Assembly (NCBI GenBank): GCA_946894095.1
Contig: OX335642.1
Span: 1,375,021 to 1,439,020 of the forward strand
Length of the DNA stretch: 64,000 nt
Source of the DNA: Incurvaria masculella
Lineage: Eukaryota; Arthropoda; Insecta; Lepidoptera; Incurvariidae
Direction: 5' to 3'
Below, in pieces: positions 1 through 11,351 of the stretch (the stretch's first letter is position 1; each line of letters begins with the position of its first letter). A program made the position numbers and the translations under genes. The notes beneath the pieces are model-generated. The model searched no databases, was not told where the DNA came from, and saw nothing but the letters and a program-made list of their open reading frames with translations.

Positions 1-230
1 CCTGGCACCAGTTGCGTTGCTAGTGAAAATTATTTGGCAAATTCAACTATATATTTCAGTTATAATAAATGCTATATTGTAGCTGAAGTATCTTTTTTTT
101 AGGTTTAAATTAAACTCAACTCTAGCTAAATCAACAATACGCGCTTTAACTAGACCGTGTTAACTATGGCAACAAAATTGTTGTTCTGATAGCAGTTAAT
201 TTTATTCAGTGCTGATATAACTATGTAAAA
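1..230 (+). repeat. Dispersed repeat family R1, copy 1
   Basis: The sequence resembles 19492-19700 in the same orientation. Both share 'ctggcaccagtt', then 'attatttggcaaattc', then a block near 'tagctaaat' and 'cgctttaactaga'. A third copy at 22020-22185 has only the second block. There is no coding potential and the class is unknown. The window edge may cut off the left end. Confidence 0.5.
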
Positions 231-360
231 TTCAACTAAATTATGGTTGGTAGGCCTGCCTACAGAGAAAAAAGGACGGACGTTTCGAATTTTCATGACC
301 TTGTCATCTACGTACACATAATTTATTTATTTTAATGGATACGACATTACCGTAATCTCA

Positions 361-467
361 TTAATTTGAGTTTCATCGACATCTACATTTAAAGCATTGT
401 AATCAGATTTTGAAGATAATCTAATTACAATACTTCAAATGTAGATGTCGCTGAATCTCAAATTAAT
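361..467. repeat. Small fold-back inverted repeat
   Basis: Arms of about 47 bp face each other across a short loop: 361-407 starts ttaatttgag, and 419-467 ends ctcaaattaa. Both contain 'cgacatctacattt' in opposite orientation. Only a few mismatches are visible. It is a MITE-like hairpin of unknown family. Confidence 0.6.
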
Positions 468-1354
468 ACATACATATAGTTTCAGTTACAAGTAAAATTA
501 CAAATGGTAATTTGTAATTGTACTTGTCACTCAAACTTTTTGAATTTTAAATTAATTAACCGAAAGAGAAAGTTTGACCAGGCACCAAAAGTAATTTAGC
601 AATGTAAGTCTCACAGTAAGACTTTGATTGACATGCTTCCTTTTTTAGGCATCAACTTATGGTCGTTTACTCATGTTTCCATTTTCCATAAAAAAAAAAC
701 AATTTCTGCAAAATGTGTTAATTTATAACCTAAATTTATAAAAAAAAAAATCTTAATGGAATCGAAATTATTTATTAATGCATAAATGTCCTTGCAACTT
801 ATACGTGGGCCGAACTAAGCATTTCAGGAATTAATAAGAAAAAAAAACCTACCAATGTACGAACATGAATTTATTTTTTCTCATACTGCAAATTATGTAT
901 CGACAGTGTCGTTAAACTATGGAATGCCGAGGAACATCAATGCCAGAAACCCTTTAAGTAGTTAGTCGACAACGCCCGAAGATTAGTTAGGTGAGCCATA
1001 GAACAATCTTTTTTATGCCAAAATGTGAATATTATTATATCTTCCCCCCATACTAAATGCGCATGGAAGTTCCTTAATTTCTTGGGCATAACATGTTCCC
1101 TCGCACACACCCTCACACATAACATAACACCGCGTCGTTTCACCGGAAGGTTAGGCAGATATGACAGAGCACCATAAGGTACGATCAACGACGATCAACA
1201 GACATGCATCTCTTCATGCGTGCTCTTCGATTGACTACTAATGCATCCTTAACTACGACCTTTCTAGTCATGGTAAGTACTTTTTGGTCATCCGGGCATG
1301 CCAGTTCCTCCCAAATTGGCTTTGGAAATATGCTTGGTCATTATTTCATCACTG
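468..1354. other. Unassigned AT-rich stretch
   Basis: I see homopolymer A/T runs and short chance frames only. No coding signal or repeat boundary was found. Confidence 0.4.
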
Positions 1355-1623
1355 TTAGGGTTCCGTACCCAAAGGGTGAAAACGGAACCCTATTACTAAG
1401 CCTCCGCTGTCCCACGTCCGTCCGTCTGTCACAGGGCTGCATCTCATGAACGGTAATAGGTAGGAACATGATTTTTTTACAGAGTGTGTATTTATTTTAT
1501 CGCTATAACAACAAATAGCTTAAAAAAATGAAAGGGACGTCCCATACAAAAACGCGATTTTTTGTGTTAAATCTTGTACAGAACCCTTAGTGTGCGAGTC
1601 CGACTCGCACTTGGCCGGTTTTT
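1355..1623 (+). mobile_element. Non-autonomous Helentron-like repeat, copy 1
   Basis: It starts TTAGGGTTCCGTACCC and continues into a CCGTCCGT-type microsatellite. It ends with a hairpin (GTGCGAGTC/GACTCGCAC) and TTGGCCGGTTTTT. The inner motif GGGTTCCGTACC recurs inverted near the 3' end in other copies of the family. A sub-terminal inverted repeat, a microsatellite and a 3' stem-loop followed by T-rich DNA fit Helentron-associated (HINE/DINE-like) elements. That class is my inference. Confidence 0.75.
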
Positions 1624-3255
1624 CGTTCTACATCCCTTAAATATATTATCGTGCCCTCATCTATCTATATCACCACATTGTTTTTGAATTCTGAAGATGA
1701 AGTGAATTTACGCTCAGATTAAACAAATGAAACCGCAACAACTTTGCACGCATTTATTATAACTTAGAACGTATTCTCTTATTCACAGCTAAGCGGCGCC
1801 AGGGCAATAGTTACTCCTAACTACTTCAATTGTTTGAGTTTCAAACACAACACCTTTACTATTAGTGTATTGTCGCTGTACTCGGAAATCCAATTTGGCT
1901 TCCCACTCGTCGCTTGCTGCCAAATGTACAATATTATCTGGGACTACGCCAGCACGAGACGTTTTATTACATCTGGCAATATTTCCAGACCCGCAATGTG
2001 GACAATGAGTTTTGGTCGTACGTGGCTAATTGTGCTAAAAAGTAAATCCGCATGGTTTTTCCTCTCATCGAATAGTTTTTGCCTCCTACTTCAGATACAA
2101 TATCAGAAACAAAAAGGAAAAATACCTACATATTTCATTCCAGTTCTGAGTCAACTGTTGTGCCCTACCCTAAAAGAAAAAAAAATGCCCAATGCTAACA
2201 AACATTAACATTTTTATAATCATGCTCTAACGAACTTTTCGGTACTTTCAGTGCTGAATAGGCTTTCCTATTCACAAATCCAGAAAGTCCAAATTAACTC
2301 CCTCATTTTCGGATCAATCTCCCGAATCTAAATCAACTCCTTCGAGAAAATTAAGCGGGAAAATTAAATTAAGTGTCCACCTAGATCTGGATCAAAGCAT
2401 TCGACTCTGATAGACCTTCTTAACTGTATTATAAGTTATTTAATTTCTTGCGAACCAACCCATCCGATACTTTAAACCTTTTCCATTATCCAGCTACTTT
2501 CTTCGAGTGGGCGGCAACGAACCCTGATGTTGGATTATTGCAAACCTCGCCGCTCCATTACGTCCGCCCTGGAGCAATGGATTGCACGGAAGTGAACATT
2601 CGTTACAGTCTACACACTGAATAAAGTGAATACTTATTGTTACCCGGGTTCGGTGTAGATTAGAACAGACAACACCAAAAGCTATCATTTTCCTTCATTT
2701 CAAATCTTTTAAATATCCACGGCAATTCGCGTCGCTTCGAACACTAAACTCAATACAATATCACTAGTTGAACTGTTTCACTCAAGAGCTAGTTCAGTTC
2801 ACTATCGCTTAGTATCGCTTTGCTGACTGACGCTCGCGCGTCTTTCATGTCGGTGGAGCTTCTTTATAGAACACTCCACCGAATTCTACAAAGAAGTTTA
2901 GAGTAATTCATTAGTGACCGGATTTCCTCACTACTGATGTTCTCGAGTTCCAACAACACCTCAGAGCAGCACTTTACAGGACGCCATTTATTGCAACTAA
3001 TATTCGATGTTGCGCGTCCTAAATTCGTAATCGAACTAACTATGAGATCCTCTGTCACTAACTTTCTAATTTCTCAACTTAAACGTACATGCCAAACGAA
3101 AACAAAGCCGCAGACGTCTTGGAGGGCTTGCGCTGGTAGGAACTGATTTAGAGAACGAATTTCACAAGATGCGGGGCCGATTTCTTCTGATACGATGATA
3201 TGCACAATTTGTCCACGCGGCGTATTCTGGTTATGGACCAGCACAATTTTCTAGC
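1624..3255. other. Unassigned stretch with local hairpins
   Basis: No gene is recognised. At 2848-2900 nested short inverted repeats occur (ggtggag/ctccacc and cttcttt/aaagaag). Open frames here are short, without a recognised domain. Confidence 0.35.
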
Positions 3256-3425
3256 ACAGTCAGTCAGCGTGTTTGCGTCCACTGCTGGACATACGCCTCT
3301 CCAATTTTTCTCCAGTCCTCCCGGCCATCAGCAGTACGGAACCACTGCTTCCCGCCGACGCACGTGATGTCGTCTTCCCACCTGGCCGGTGTTCTTTCCA
3401 CACTCCCTTTCCCTGTCTTTTCTAT
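3256..3425 (-). pseudogene. RTE-type LINE 3' end (5'-truncated)
   Basis: The minus strand encodes the last ~55 residues of an RTE-clade polyprotein, including RWEDDITCVGGKQWFR and EDWRKIGEAYVQQWTQTR, then stop and a short TGAC tail. The same C-terminus and a longer TGAC tail occur at 29755-30313. It is a typical 5'-truncated insertion remnant. Confidence 0.8.
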
Positions 3426-4345
3426 TGAATGATATATCCTGAATTTTCTGGTGTACATTATACTGGTAATATTTCATTAGATCAATGAAATCTCCATAAA
3501 AAACTTACACCATGTTTCGACAATACTGAAGTCAGTCTCCGTTCATTATTTCGCGAAACTTTTCCATCAACTTACCTCCCGTATATTTAACTTAATAAAC
3601 AAGGCTTCGCCGATATTGTTGCCAGTATTTTTATCCAGCAGACAAAACTTTTGCAATTTTCAACCGAGAAAACCGTTTAGCACTATTCCAACGTACATTG
3701 TTTTTCACTTTTTCTACAACTAAGGGTAATAAATTATTTTAAAACATTCTACGCTTCTGTAAAACTATCGGCTCATTCGAGGTTTTTAAAGAAGTTTTTT
3801 TAAATGAAATGTAGAATGTTGCTTGAATCTTTTTGGTAAAATAAATTTCTCGTTCTCGGTTTTATTGTGGCACACATTGTAAGCACATTTTATAAAATTA
3901 CAGGCTTTTAAAATTTAAATATTTTTACGATTGGATTGCTCTCCGATCCGCGTTTTTCTTTTGTTTTAGTTTTAAGTTAAAATTTACTTTTAGATGTTAG
4001 ACTGTTTAATAATAATTTAAGATAGCTTTAGTTCATTGTAATTTTAATTCGTGTTTATACAATACATTATTTTACGATGGAGATAATTATCCAACACACC
4101 ACACGGGAACTGGATGTCATCCCAGGACTTTCTTACAATGCTTCCTTTCTTCCTTTCCTTATTGCAACGGCCACTATAGAAATTTCGAGAGCGTAATCCT
4201 GATGTTTTTCAAAGTTTCAATTTTTTTCACTAACATTTTTTTCCAATGTTTTTCTCTAAAGTGTCTAGTTACCGAGATATGGTTGTTTTAAATGAATGCT
4301 TTCGTCTAGTGACTAGTGTAAAATGACGCGACGTTGTAACCGTAA
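3426..4345. other. Unassigned AT-rich stretch
   Basis: No supported gene. 4085-4150 has a weak likeness to the SINE 3' body (cacaccac ... ccaggac). Confidence 0.35.
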
Positions 4346-4437
4346 GGAAGGTCTTGGCATGGAACACAGATTCCACGTGACGTGTCAGGCTAATGTCATG
4401 ATAGTAGGTGTGATATTAGCCATACATGTCCAAGTAC
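4346..4437 (+). repeat. SINE/RTE-type 3' tail fragment
   Basis: It contains 'aaggaaggtcttggcatgg', then 'gctaatgtcatgatag' and 'gatattagccatacatgtcc'. That is the last ~90 bp of the SINE body seen complete at 19710-20117 and 51999-52382. The head and most of the body are missing, so it could equally be the 3' end of a partner LINE. Confidence 0.6.
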
Positions 4438-5374
4438 ATACAGCTTTCCCACGTTCTTACGGAACCTTAGATTCTTTTTATGCTAAATTAATTAATTACT
4501 TTGTATGGAAAGTCTAACTTTTTATTTAGAGGATATGCAGAAAAAAGTTATTGAACTTTTTTGTTTATATCGAATCCATTATTTTCTCGTTGATCCTATT
4601 AATAATTTTCCAAATGTTTTGTTGTGGCCGTTGCAACAGCCTGTATTGTCAGGCTATATGTATATACATATCTATATGTATATAACTGGATATAACACCA
4701 AAAATATACAAGCTGCTTCGACTATCTATAACCGTTAATCCTATCACCTAGTACATAAGGACTTACAAGATAAAGCCATCCAGAACCTACCGCGCCCAGT
4801 GCTGCCAAACTCGACGATTAAACACCGAGGCTTACAAAGCGTATATGAACTTTGAAATCTTAAACGAACTCCTCCAGAAGTTGAGTACAATATACTCTAT
4901 CCATCTATATATACTAACCATCTATCTGAATCACTGTAGAGAAAGAAAGGAGATGAGGGCATGCAGTCGATAATGCGTCTCCGCCGTATGGTCAAAGTGA
5001 CCGTATAATTGTATGGGAATCCGACGGCGCGTCGTATGCCGCACAGTCGGCACATCATCGTCACCGCGCGCGAATGTGTTCTAATAATGCGTTCGTCAAG
5101 TCAGTTCCTATCCACACAAACCCTCCAATATGTCTGCGACTATGTTTGTTTGTGGCATGTACATTGGTACATGCCACATTTACGTGGTAGTTTTTGAAAA
5201 TTAGAGCTAGATGGCATATCTGCTTCCTTTTAATCTATGATCTCTGTGCATACAATGTGTGTATGTATATTCTCGATGTACTCCAGATGTCCGCATTTTG
5301 ATGAATTTTCAGTCAATCTTTAGGTCAGCCAATATTTTTATTTTGTTTTTTATCATTCCCGAGAGAGTACTTTC
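4438..5374. other. Unassigned stretch with a perfect hairpin
   Basis: A TATA-rich palindromic tract lies near 4655-4690. A perfect 12-bp inverted repeat (tgtggcatgtac / gtacatgccaca, 4-nt loop) is at 5151-5178. 4965-5100 is locally GC-rich. No gene is recognised. Confidence 0.4.
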
Positions 5375-6110
5375 GAACCGCAGGGTGATCATGGAACGAA
5401 TTTCTCTCATAGACTAGGAGGTCGCAACAAAAATGGTAACGATAACGTAAATGGCTGAAACTGGGTTCATGGTATAAAGACCAATCCTCTGAATCTAAAT
5501 GTGTCAGTCTGCCTGTTCCAAGTGGTTGCGTTACCTAGATAAGGCGACTGAAAAAGTAGTTACGGTGAAAAAAATTACATATGACAAATGCAAATGACAA
5601 AGCATGAAAGTATCAGTACACACTTACTTAGCAATATAAAAACTGAATAAATGTTTGGTTGCATTTCTTAGTTATAGGCGATTGAGGTTACAGATATAAC
5701 TTTAGGTATATTTAAGTATTTTTATTTTTAAGTATAAAAAACCGACTGGTTATATATGGTATAATTATTAGGTATCAATGTTTCCAGACAATCAGTATAT
5801 TCATTAGCAGGTACATACCAGCATCTATTTTATATAGCCAATCTAGATAACGCAACCACTTGGCGCAGGCAGACCGACATATTTAGCATCAGAGGGTTGG
5901 TCTCTAACACGAGAACCCAGATTCAACCATTTACTTTATCGTGATCAAAAATGTCGTGACCTGTCGTGAATATCAGTCCCATCAAAGATTATTTAATTCC
6001 GAACTGTCATCTCATACGAATGCAGCGTGCACTACTACGGGTGGCAAAACGCATTGCGTTATTCTGTGGCGTGCGTCACATGACCGCACCCATCCTAGTC
6101 TGGTTTATAT
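5375..6110. repeat. Old dispersed repeat split by a fold-back insertion
   Basis: 5375-5411 and 5969-6110 match two adjacent halves of 45277-45435 ('aaccgcaggg', 'atttctctca', then 'gaactgtcatctcata', 'tgcgttatt'). The intervening 557 bp are a fold-back element absent from the paralogue. The class of the host repeat is unknown. Confidence 0.65.
5412..5968. mobile_element. Fold-back element with long terminal inverted repeats
   Basis: Arms of about 110-125 bp (about 5420-5545 and 5845-5962) are inverted copies. Shared blocks include 'cctctgaatctaaatgtgtc' against 'cctctgatgctaaatatgtc' and 'ccaagtggttgcgtta'. The middle is AT-rich and non-coding. The empty paralogous site at 45277-45435 fixes the ends to within a few bases. 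A possible ATA target duplication flanks it (5409-5411 and 5969-5972). Confidence 0.7.
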
Positions 6111-6419
6111 TTTAGTACTTCGCGTCGCTAATTGTCTTTCTACATTTAATTTAAATCAACTTTGCAAGTTTCTATTCACCTACTCCAAAGAGCACGACCT
6201 CGAGGGGTTAAATACATCCTCTAAATGCATAAAATGAACCTAATTTCCATCGAAGTGAAGTCCACTATTCCAAAACGGACCCCTGGATGGGTTCGGTCAA
6301 TCAGCATCCAACTAACCATTTAAGTGTATCTCGTTTTAAACGCAAATCTGTATTCCAATTGCTTATGCCAATTAGGCACCGCAGAAGTCATTTTAAGCAG
6401 TACATGGTAACGTTTTGAA

Positions 6420-6840
6420 CGTTTCAGAGAAAAGGAACCCTTAAATGATCACTTACAGTCCGACTGTCTTTCTGTCTGTTAATCTGTTAAGCGTGTTTTT
6501 TCTCAGGAACTCGTGGAAACCTTTCGTGTCGGCCTATAGAAAAACGGAAACTTTTCCCACACCATTTTTTTTAAATATATGGTTTAAATTATGCCAACAA
6601 CATTATGTAAGCAGTCGTCCATATCCATGAAACATTTTGAATTATAAGGTATGCAAAATTAAAAACTGCTTTTAACTCAAACACGCTACTCATGGAGGTA
6701 ATTTCCTCCATGGAGCTACTAGGATTTAATGTATTCAAGAGAAAAAATATTAAATTGAATATGTTTTGATTCTTCTCCATGGTTTTGATGTAGAAAATAG
6801 GTTTCTTGTCTTGAGGGTATCTGCGCGACATCTTTGTGGG
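6420..6840 (+). repeat. Dispersed repeat family R2, copy 1
   Basis: It shares a series of blocks with 9110-9455 in the same order: 'catggaaaact/ggaaactttt', 'gccaaca', 'gaaacattttgaatta', 'actgcttttaactc', 'gatgtagaaaa', and 'gagggta(t/g)ctgcgcga(c/t)atctttgt'. It begins near a 'gtctttctgtctgtt' tract. Non-coding, likely a non-autonomous DNA element. Confidence 0.55.
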
Positions 6841-6959
6841 TAAATAATGGGTGTTTCTATTCCTAGAATTCCGTAGAAAGGAATCAGGAATCCTGAGTCT
6901 CGAAAACCTTTTTTTATAGCGGTTTTCACAGTGATTTTCTTGACGAATAGGTTCCGGAG

Positions 6960-7125
6960 CGTAGTATTTATAAAATTATATTTATTTTTTATCTATTTTT
7001 AATATTTAAAAATATTAAAAAATTAAGTGGATCCCCAAACAAAAAACCTGATTTTTGAGTCAAATTTTGTATGATGGTACGGAACCCTTCGTGTGCGAGC
7101 CCGGCTCGCACTTGGCCGGTTTTTT
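6960..7125 (+). mobile_element. Helentron-like repeat, 3' part (copy 2)
   Basis: Only the distal half is present: the 'atccccaaac' region, 'gatggtacggaaccctt', the gtgcgag/ctcgcac hairpin and TTGGCCGGTTTTT. The 5' microsatellite half is missing. Confidence 0.7.
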
Positions 7126-7503
7126 GTACTAATTTTTATTACTACTAACTAAACTAATTTAATTGTTTGCTATGGATGTATGAATTTAGATTCTCTAGCC
7201 CCTTAACAATCGGACCCTCAGATCTCTGTAAAACGATCTTAGGACTGGGGGGCTATAGTTTCGTAACGTAGTTTCCTTCCGCTGACGTAAGATTTTTATG
7301 ATAGTTGCGGCGAAAGTTTTACGTCGGTCATAATAGTAAGTTATACAGGGTGGTCTGATAAAACAGTATTGCAAACCATTATTTTTGTAAGGTTTATTCT
7401 CTAATCAGGAAGTTAGTTTATTAGGAGATGTTTTTTTAGAATATGATTTTCCGTAATATTTTTTAATTAATCTATTGCCTATGGACTATTGATTTATTTT
7501 GAA

Positions 7504-7690
7504 CTAGCTGAGGTACCCGGCGCCGCCGCTTTGGGTCAATCACATTCTGTACATTCTGTACTCGAGCGCCGCTTCTAAACTTCCATTCACCCGAGCAAAA
7601 TTCTAAACTTTCACAATGCACACATATATCATAAAAATCGGTCCAGCCATTTTGGAGACAACATAAACATAGATAGATAGATAGATACAA
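7504..7690 (-). mobile_element. Helitron-type 3' end remnant
   Basis: On the minus strand it ends with a GC-rich hairpin region and CTAG (plus-strand ctagctgaggtacccggcg). Farther in is 'aatcggtccagccatttt' followed by a GATA repeat. Compare the complete 3' end at 38398-38426. The 5' end is not visible. Confidence 0.5.
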
Positions 7691-7718
7691 TTCAACAAAT
7701 CATAACTTAATACTTAGG

Positions 7719-8262
7719 GACATGGTTGGCTATTACCACACAGCTACCGTTACGATAAGCCCAATAAACCACATTCCTGAAGGAATTAGGTGCCATGCCA
7801 GGACCTTTCCTTTATGAGCACGGCTACATTGAACTGGGTGGAAAACACGGATAATTTTTCATTGTTTATTGTTGTTTATTGTTTATTCGTCATCCATAGA
7901 CAGTACACTGCACTCGGATTTGTCATATTTTAGCATTGGCCAGTTCAGCAAAACAAAACACAGCGAAGAAGAACTGGAAAGAAACTCCGCTGTTTTTTTT
8001 TTTCAACGTCCACTTAGTCTAAGTTTACAAAGTGTTTGTCAATTATTTTAACAAAAACGTAGGTAAAACACTAAATTCACATGAATACACAAAATTTACA
8101 ATCCATGCCGTATGCAACAGTTCATGACATTGCCGCTTCAACCATAGTTTCATCCAATGCGATGGTACCAACCCGGGCGGGCTTAACCCTACCACCTAGT
8201 AGGGGAAGGGGCCCTACAGTTTTACATGGGTTCGGAACCATGAAACAGCTCGCATTAGTAAA
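7719..8262 (-). mobile_element. tRNA-headed SINE (HaSE1-like), interrupted
   Basis: Read on the minus strand, the SINE body runs from 'gaaccc...actgtagggcccc' through 'aagcccgcccgggttggtacc' to the tail 'ggtgccatgccaggacc' region and 'ggctattaccacac'. A 263-bp LINE-tail insertion (7865-8127) splits the body. The body resumes exactly after a CATTG duplication. The head is truncated on the right. Confidence 0.75.
7865..8127 (-). mobile_element. 5'-truncated LINE-like tail family L1x, copy 1
   Basis: Read minus, it ends in AATAAACAATAAAC-type tail repeats after a 3' UTR-like region with 'gaactggcca' and 'agtgcagtgtactgtctatgg'. Longer copies are at 24300-24995 (+) and 50553-51875 (-). A CATTG target duplication (7860-7864 and 8128-8132) flanks the copy. 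The chance frame across it is not a gene. Confidence 0.7.
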
Positions 8263-8450
8263 ACATGTTGTGACATTTATCGGGAGAGACCAACATTTTA
8301 TTATGGCGTTATTGATAACTTAGACATGGCAGAGATTGTCAGCCTCGGTAACCCTACTGGTAAAATTTAACAGGAGGTAAAACAACTCTCGGCGTGTTCG
8401 AGCTGCATATACATAAACATTAGCAAGATGAATTAACAAGATGAGTAAAT

Positions 8451-8737
8451 AAAAAACCGACCAAGTGCGAGTCGGACTCGCACAAGAAGCGTTCCGTACC
8501 ATCGGAGATGATTTAACACTTTATTGGCCCCCTTACAAAAAACTGTTTTTTTTTATATTTGTTTATTTTTAAATATTAACTATTACATCGGCAAAATAAA
8601 TACACACTATGTGAAAATTTCAGCTGTCTACCTATTACGGTTCATGAGATACAGCCCTGTGACAGATAGACGGACGGACAGACAGCGGAGGCAGTAATAG
8701 AGTTCCGTTGGCACCCTGTGGGTACGTAACCCTAAAA
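8451..8737 (-). mobile_element. Helentron-like repeat (copy 3)
   Basis: A reverse-oriented copy: aaaaaaccgacc, the gtgcgag/ctcgcac hairpin, 'cgttccgtaccatc', an A/T middle, a GGAC microsatellite and a final 'ggtacgtaacccta'. It is close to full length with point changes. Confidence 0.75.
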
Positions 8738-9109
8738 AGGATGGTCAAATAAACCACACCTCCTTTTATATCTGCAACCAATGCTGAATCACCCTAAGTT
8801 GGTTGCGTGCGATATTTCTTTGTTCGAAATATGTGCCAAGAAGGTTTTATCAACAGACGATGGGCACTTCCTTTTACGTTATTTATTTAATGGTGTCGGT
8901 TTTTGCTAATACGTCACGTAGTAAATGGGTGCATTTTACGAGGCAGTTTAACGAGCATTTGCGTGGCGCTGGGGGGACGTGCGAGGAAAGACTGAGCACA
9001 TTACGAGCCGCGAGAGATTACCTCGCGCGGTGTCGTCTGACCCCCGTGTTCGTTTGTGAAAATAAATGTCCGATATTTGGACACAAATCGATTTTGTAAT
9101 ACGAATAAA

Positions 9110-9455
9110 AGTAACATTCTCACTTCTCATGGAAAACTATTTCCGTGTCCATTTTTGAAGATATTTGGTTTGAATTTTGCCAACAGCTTCATATAACCTG
9201 TACGTAGTCGTTTGTGGTTTCAAATTTTATCTACGTTTTTTTATTTGTTGGAATATTAAATGATTAACACGAAACATTTTGAATTAAATGAATGCTAATT
9301 CAAACTGCTTTTAACTCGGACGTTCACGGGAACGACTAATTAATGAAAACAGGAGATTAGCTACTGGAATAAAAAAAAAAAAATTAAATCGGACATATTT
9401 TTATGTAGAAAACTGTTTTTCCTGAGGGTAGCTGCGCGATATCTTTGTAGGTACA
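9110..9455 (+). repeat. Dispersed repeat family R2, copy 2
   Basis: It matches 6420-6840 in block order and orientation, including 'gaaacattttgaatta' and 'actgcttttaactcggacg'. It is diverged and has gained a long A run. Class unknown. Confidence 0.55.
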
Positions 9456-9581
9456 TAACTGTTGAATAATAAATATTTCGTTTCACAAATGAAGCTTTTG
9501 GGCACAGAGAATGAGTGGGGAGACCATTGATTTGTTATTTTATGTATTAAATTATTTTAAATAGAAAATTTTATTATTGTA

Positions 9582-9672
9582 TCCTGGCTTCACGGTCGAT
9601 TGTACAAACACACATGGAACGTTCCTTGGAATAAGCGACGCACCTACTGAGTACGAAAAAATATATTTACTT
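9582..9672 (+). repeat. Dispersed repeat family R3, copy 1
   Basis: It contains 'ggcttcacggtcgatt', then 'ttggaataagcgacgcacct', then 'agtacgaaaaaatatattt'. Relatives are at 10274-10335 (+), 20625-20790 (-) and 26073-26233 (+). Non-coding and unclassified. Confidence 0.5.
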
Positions 9673-9689
9673 AAGATGAAAATAAATTA

Positions 9690-9963
9690 TTAGGGTTCCG
9701 TACCCAAAGAGTGCCAACGGGGCCCTATTACTAAGCCTCCGCTGTCCGTCCGTCCGTCCGTCCGTCTGCACAGGGCTGTATCTCATGAACGGTAATAGGT
9801 AGGCAAAATAAATACACACTCTGTGAAAATTTCAGCTGTCTATCTGTTACGGTTACTGAGATACAGCCCTGTGACAGACGGACAGACGGACGGACGGACG
9901 GACGGACAGCGGAGGCTTATTAATAGGGTTCCGTTTTCACCCTTTGGGTACGGAACCCTAAAA
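9690..9963. mobile_element. Two Helentron-like 5' halves, head to head (copy 4)
   Basis: The left arm reads 'tagggttccgtaccc ... cctccgctgtccgtccg ... ctgtatctcatgaac'. The right arm reads the same in reverse and ends 'gggtacggaaccctaa'. The arms are about 110-120 bp around a centre near 9800-9840. Neither 3' hairpin/GGCCGG end is present, so this is a rearranged or dimeric derivative that can fold on itself. Confidence 0.75.
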
Positions 9964-10019
9964 ATTAGCTGGTGGACGCTACAGCCACCCCCAGGTAAAG
10001 AGTAGCATATGGCGTACAC

Positions 10020-10182
10020 CAGAAGCCTAACTCCGCTAATTGATAACTCCACTTTCGGGCGTTAGATAGATAACCCCGGAATCATACAAAATTGTACCAA
10101 ATGTTGTGTTATCTCATAACGGTAAGGTTTGAGAGTGGAGCTATCTATTAGTATGCTATTAGCGGACTTTGGCTTCAGTCCC
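10020..10182. repeat. Small imperfect fold-back element
   Basis: 'gaagcctaactccgctaat' on the left faces 'attagcggactttggcttc' on the right. 'ctccact' and 'agtggag' are also inverted. Length about 160 bp, non-coding. Confidence 0.5.
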
Positions 10183-10273
10183 TCAAATTAGATGTGCCCG
10201 ACAATGCCCATGGGTTTTTTTTGGCCCATTTTTTACGGGGGCTGCGGGGTGCTCTTGACACCATGTTTGAAAC

Positions 10274-10335
10274 AATGCTTCCTTGCTTCACGGTCGATTC
10301 TGCATACATATCACCTCGGGAAATGTATTTAAACC
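10274..10335 (+). repeat. Dispersed repeat family R3, copy 2 (short)
   Basis: It carries 'ccttgcttcacggtcgatt' and 'catacatatcac' as in the copy at 26073-26233. Truncated on the right. Confidence 0.45.
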
Positions 10336-10339
10336 AAAA

Positions 10340-10944
10340 AATCTTCACCATATAGGTCTTCTTGTTTTTCGAACCCATTTATAAATGACAATAATAAGTA
10401 CTGGAAATGAATACAATAACTATATGGATACAGTAAAAGGCTCCCTTTCAATTTACTTAAACAAAACTTTTGGCAGCCTCCGGAAACTTTTATTACAGAA
10501 TTTTTGGTTCTTAAATTGTTTGGTATACATTATTTTATTTGAAAGTTTCATAGACGTCTGGTCACCCTACAGCAATCAGGCCGTATCAGGCTCTAGTGTT
10601 AAGCGAAACCCATTTAACCCGTTCCAAATGGGATTGAATCGATAACAATTTGCATACGTATCCTAGATAAGCACCTACCACCGATGAGAAACCTTCTTCA
10701 GAAATGTATCTTGAATGTCCGTTGCATTTATAAATTTGTGGAGGAATTGCAATTGAGATCTAATTAACCAAAATGATTTTGATTTTATTTGTTTCTTAGG
10801 TTTTTCGTTTTGGAAAATCACCCAAACGGATCCTGGTTAAATATGCCTCCAGCCCCGACCACCGCGTCGCATTGCACTATCTAATTTTTAAAATCCGATC
10901 GTTAGTTCCAGAGATTACAAAAAAAAAAAACAAATAACACTTCA
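10340..10944. other. Unassigned stretch
   Basis: An 86-residue frame (10385-10645) has no recognisable domain and AT-biased codons. I regard it as chance. Confidence 0.35.
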
Positions 10945-11351
10945 GCTTTATTTTATTTATTTTTATTTTTATTTTATTTATTTGGAAAAGCAAACAGATA
11001 CAGACATGATTAAGATACAAAAGACAATTTAATACTAATTTACTAGATTTGTACCCAGCACCGCATTTCACATGTAATATAAAAGAATTTTAAAGGGCTA
11101 TTATTTCAGAAAGAAAACAAACATATCATCAGGCTAATCATAAATTATAAGTTAATAATAAAACAAAATATAACTGAAGGTTGCAAGTTTCAAGAATTGA
11201 GCACAGATAAAGTATGAGTGTAACATGATAACATGCATGGCAGAATCATTCTTAATTAAATGGGTAAGAGAAAAAAAAAGAACTTAATTAACAAAAAAGA
11301 AAATGAAGAAAATGAAATATTACACAAACAAGCATATAAAATTAAAATGGA
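10945..11351 (-). repeat. 3' UTR and A-rich tail of the split LINE
   Basis: It lies downstream of the minus-strand reverse-transcriptase fragment. It ends (low coordinates) in a run of AAATA/AAAATA units at about 10950-10985, consistent with a LINE tail. Non-coding. Confidence 0.6.

Noticed and set aside
7869..8051. Frame with a hydrophobic start, recurring at 24846-25037 and 50560-50778
   Set aside because: It falls in the AATAAAC-tailed repeat on its antisense strand; copies differ by frame-breaking indels.
9720..9765. CCGT/GGAC tetranucleotide arrays as independent microsatellites
   Set aside because: They always occur at the same place within the Helentron-like repeat, so they are part of that element.
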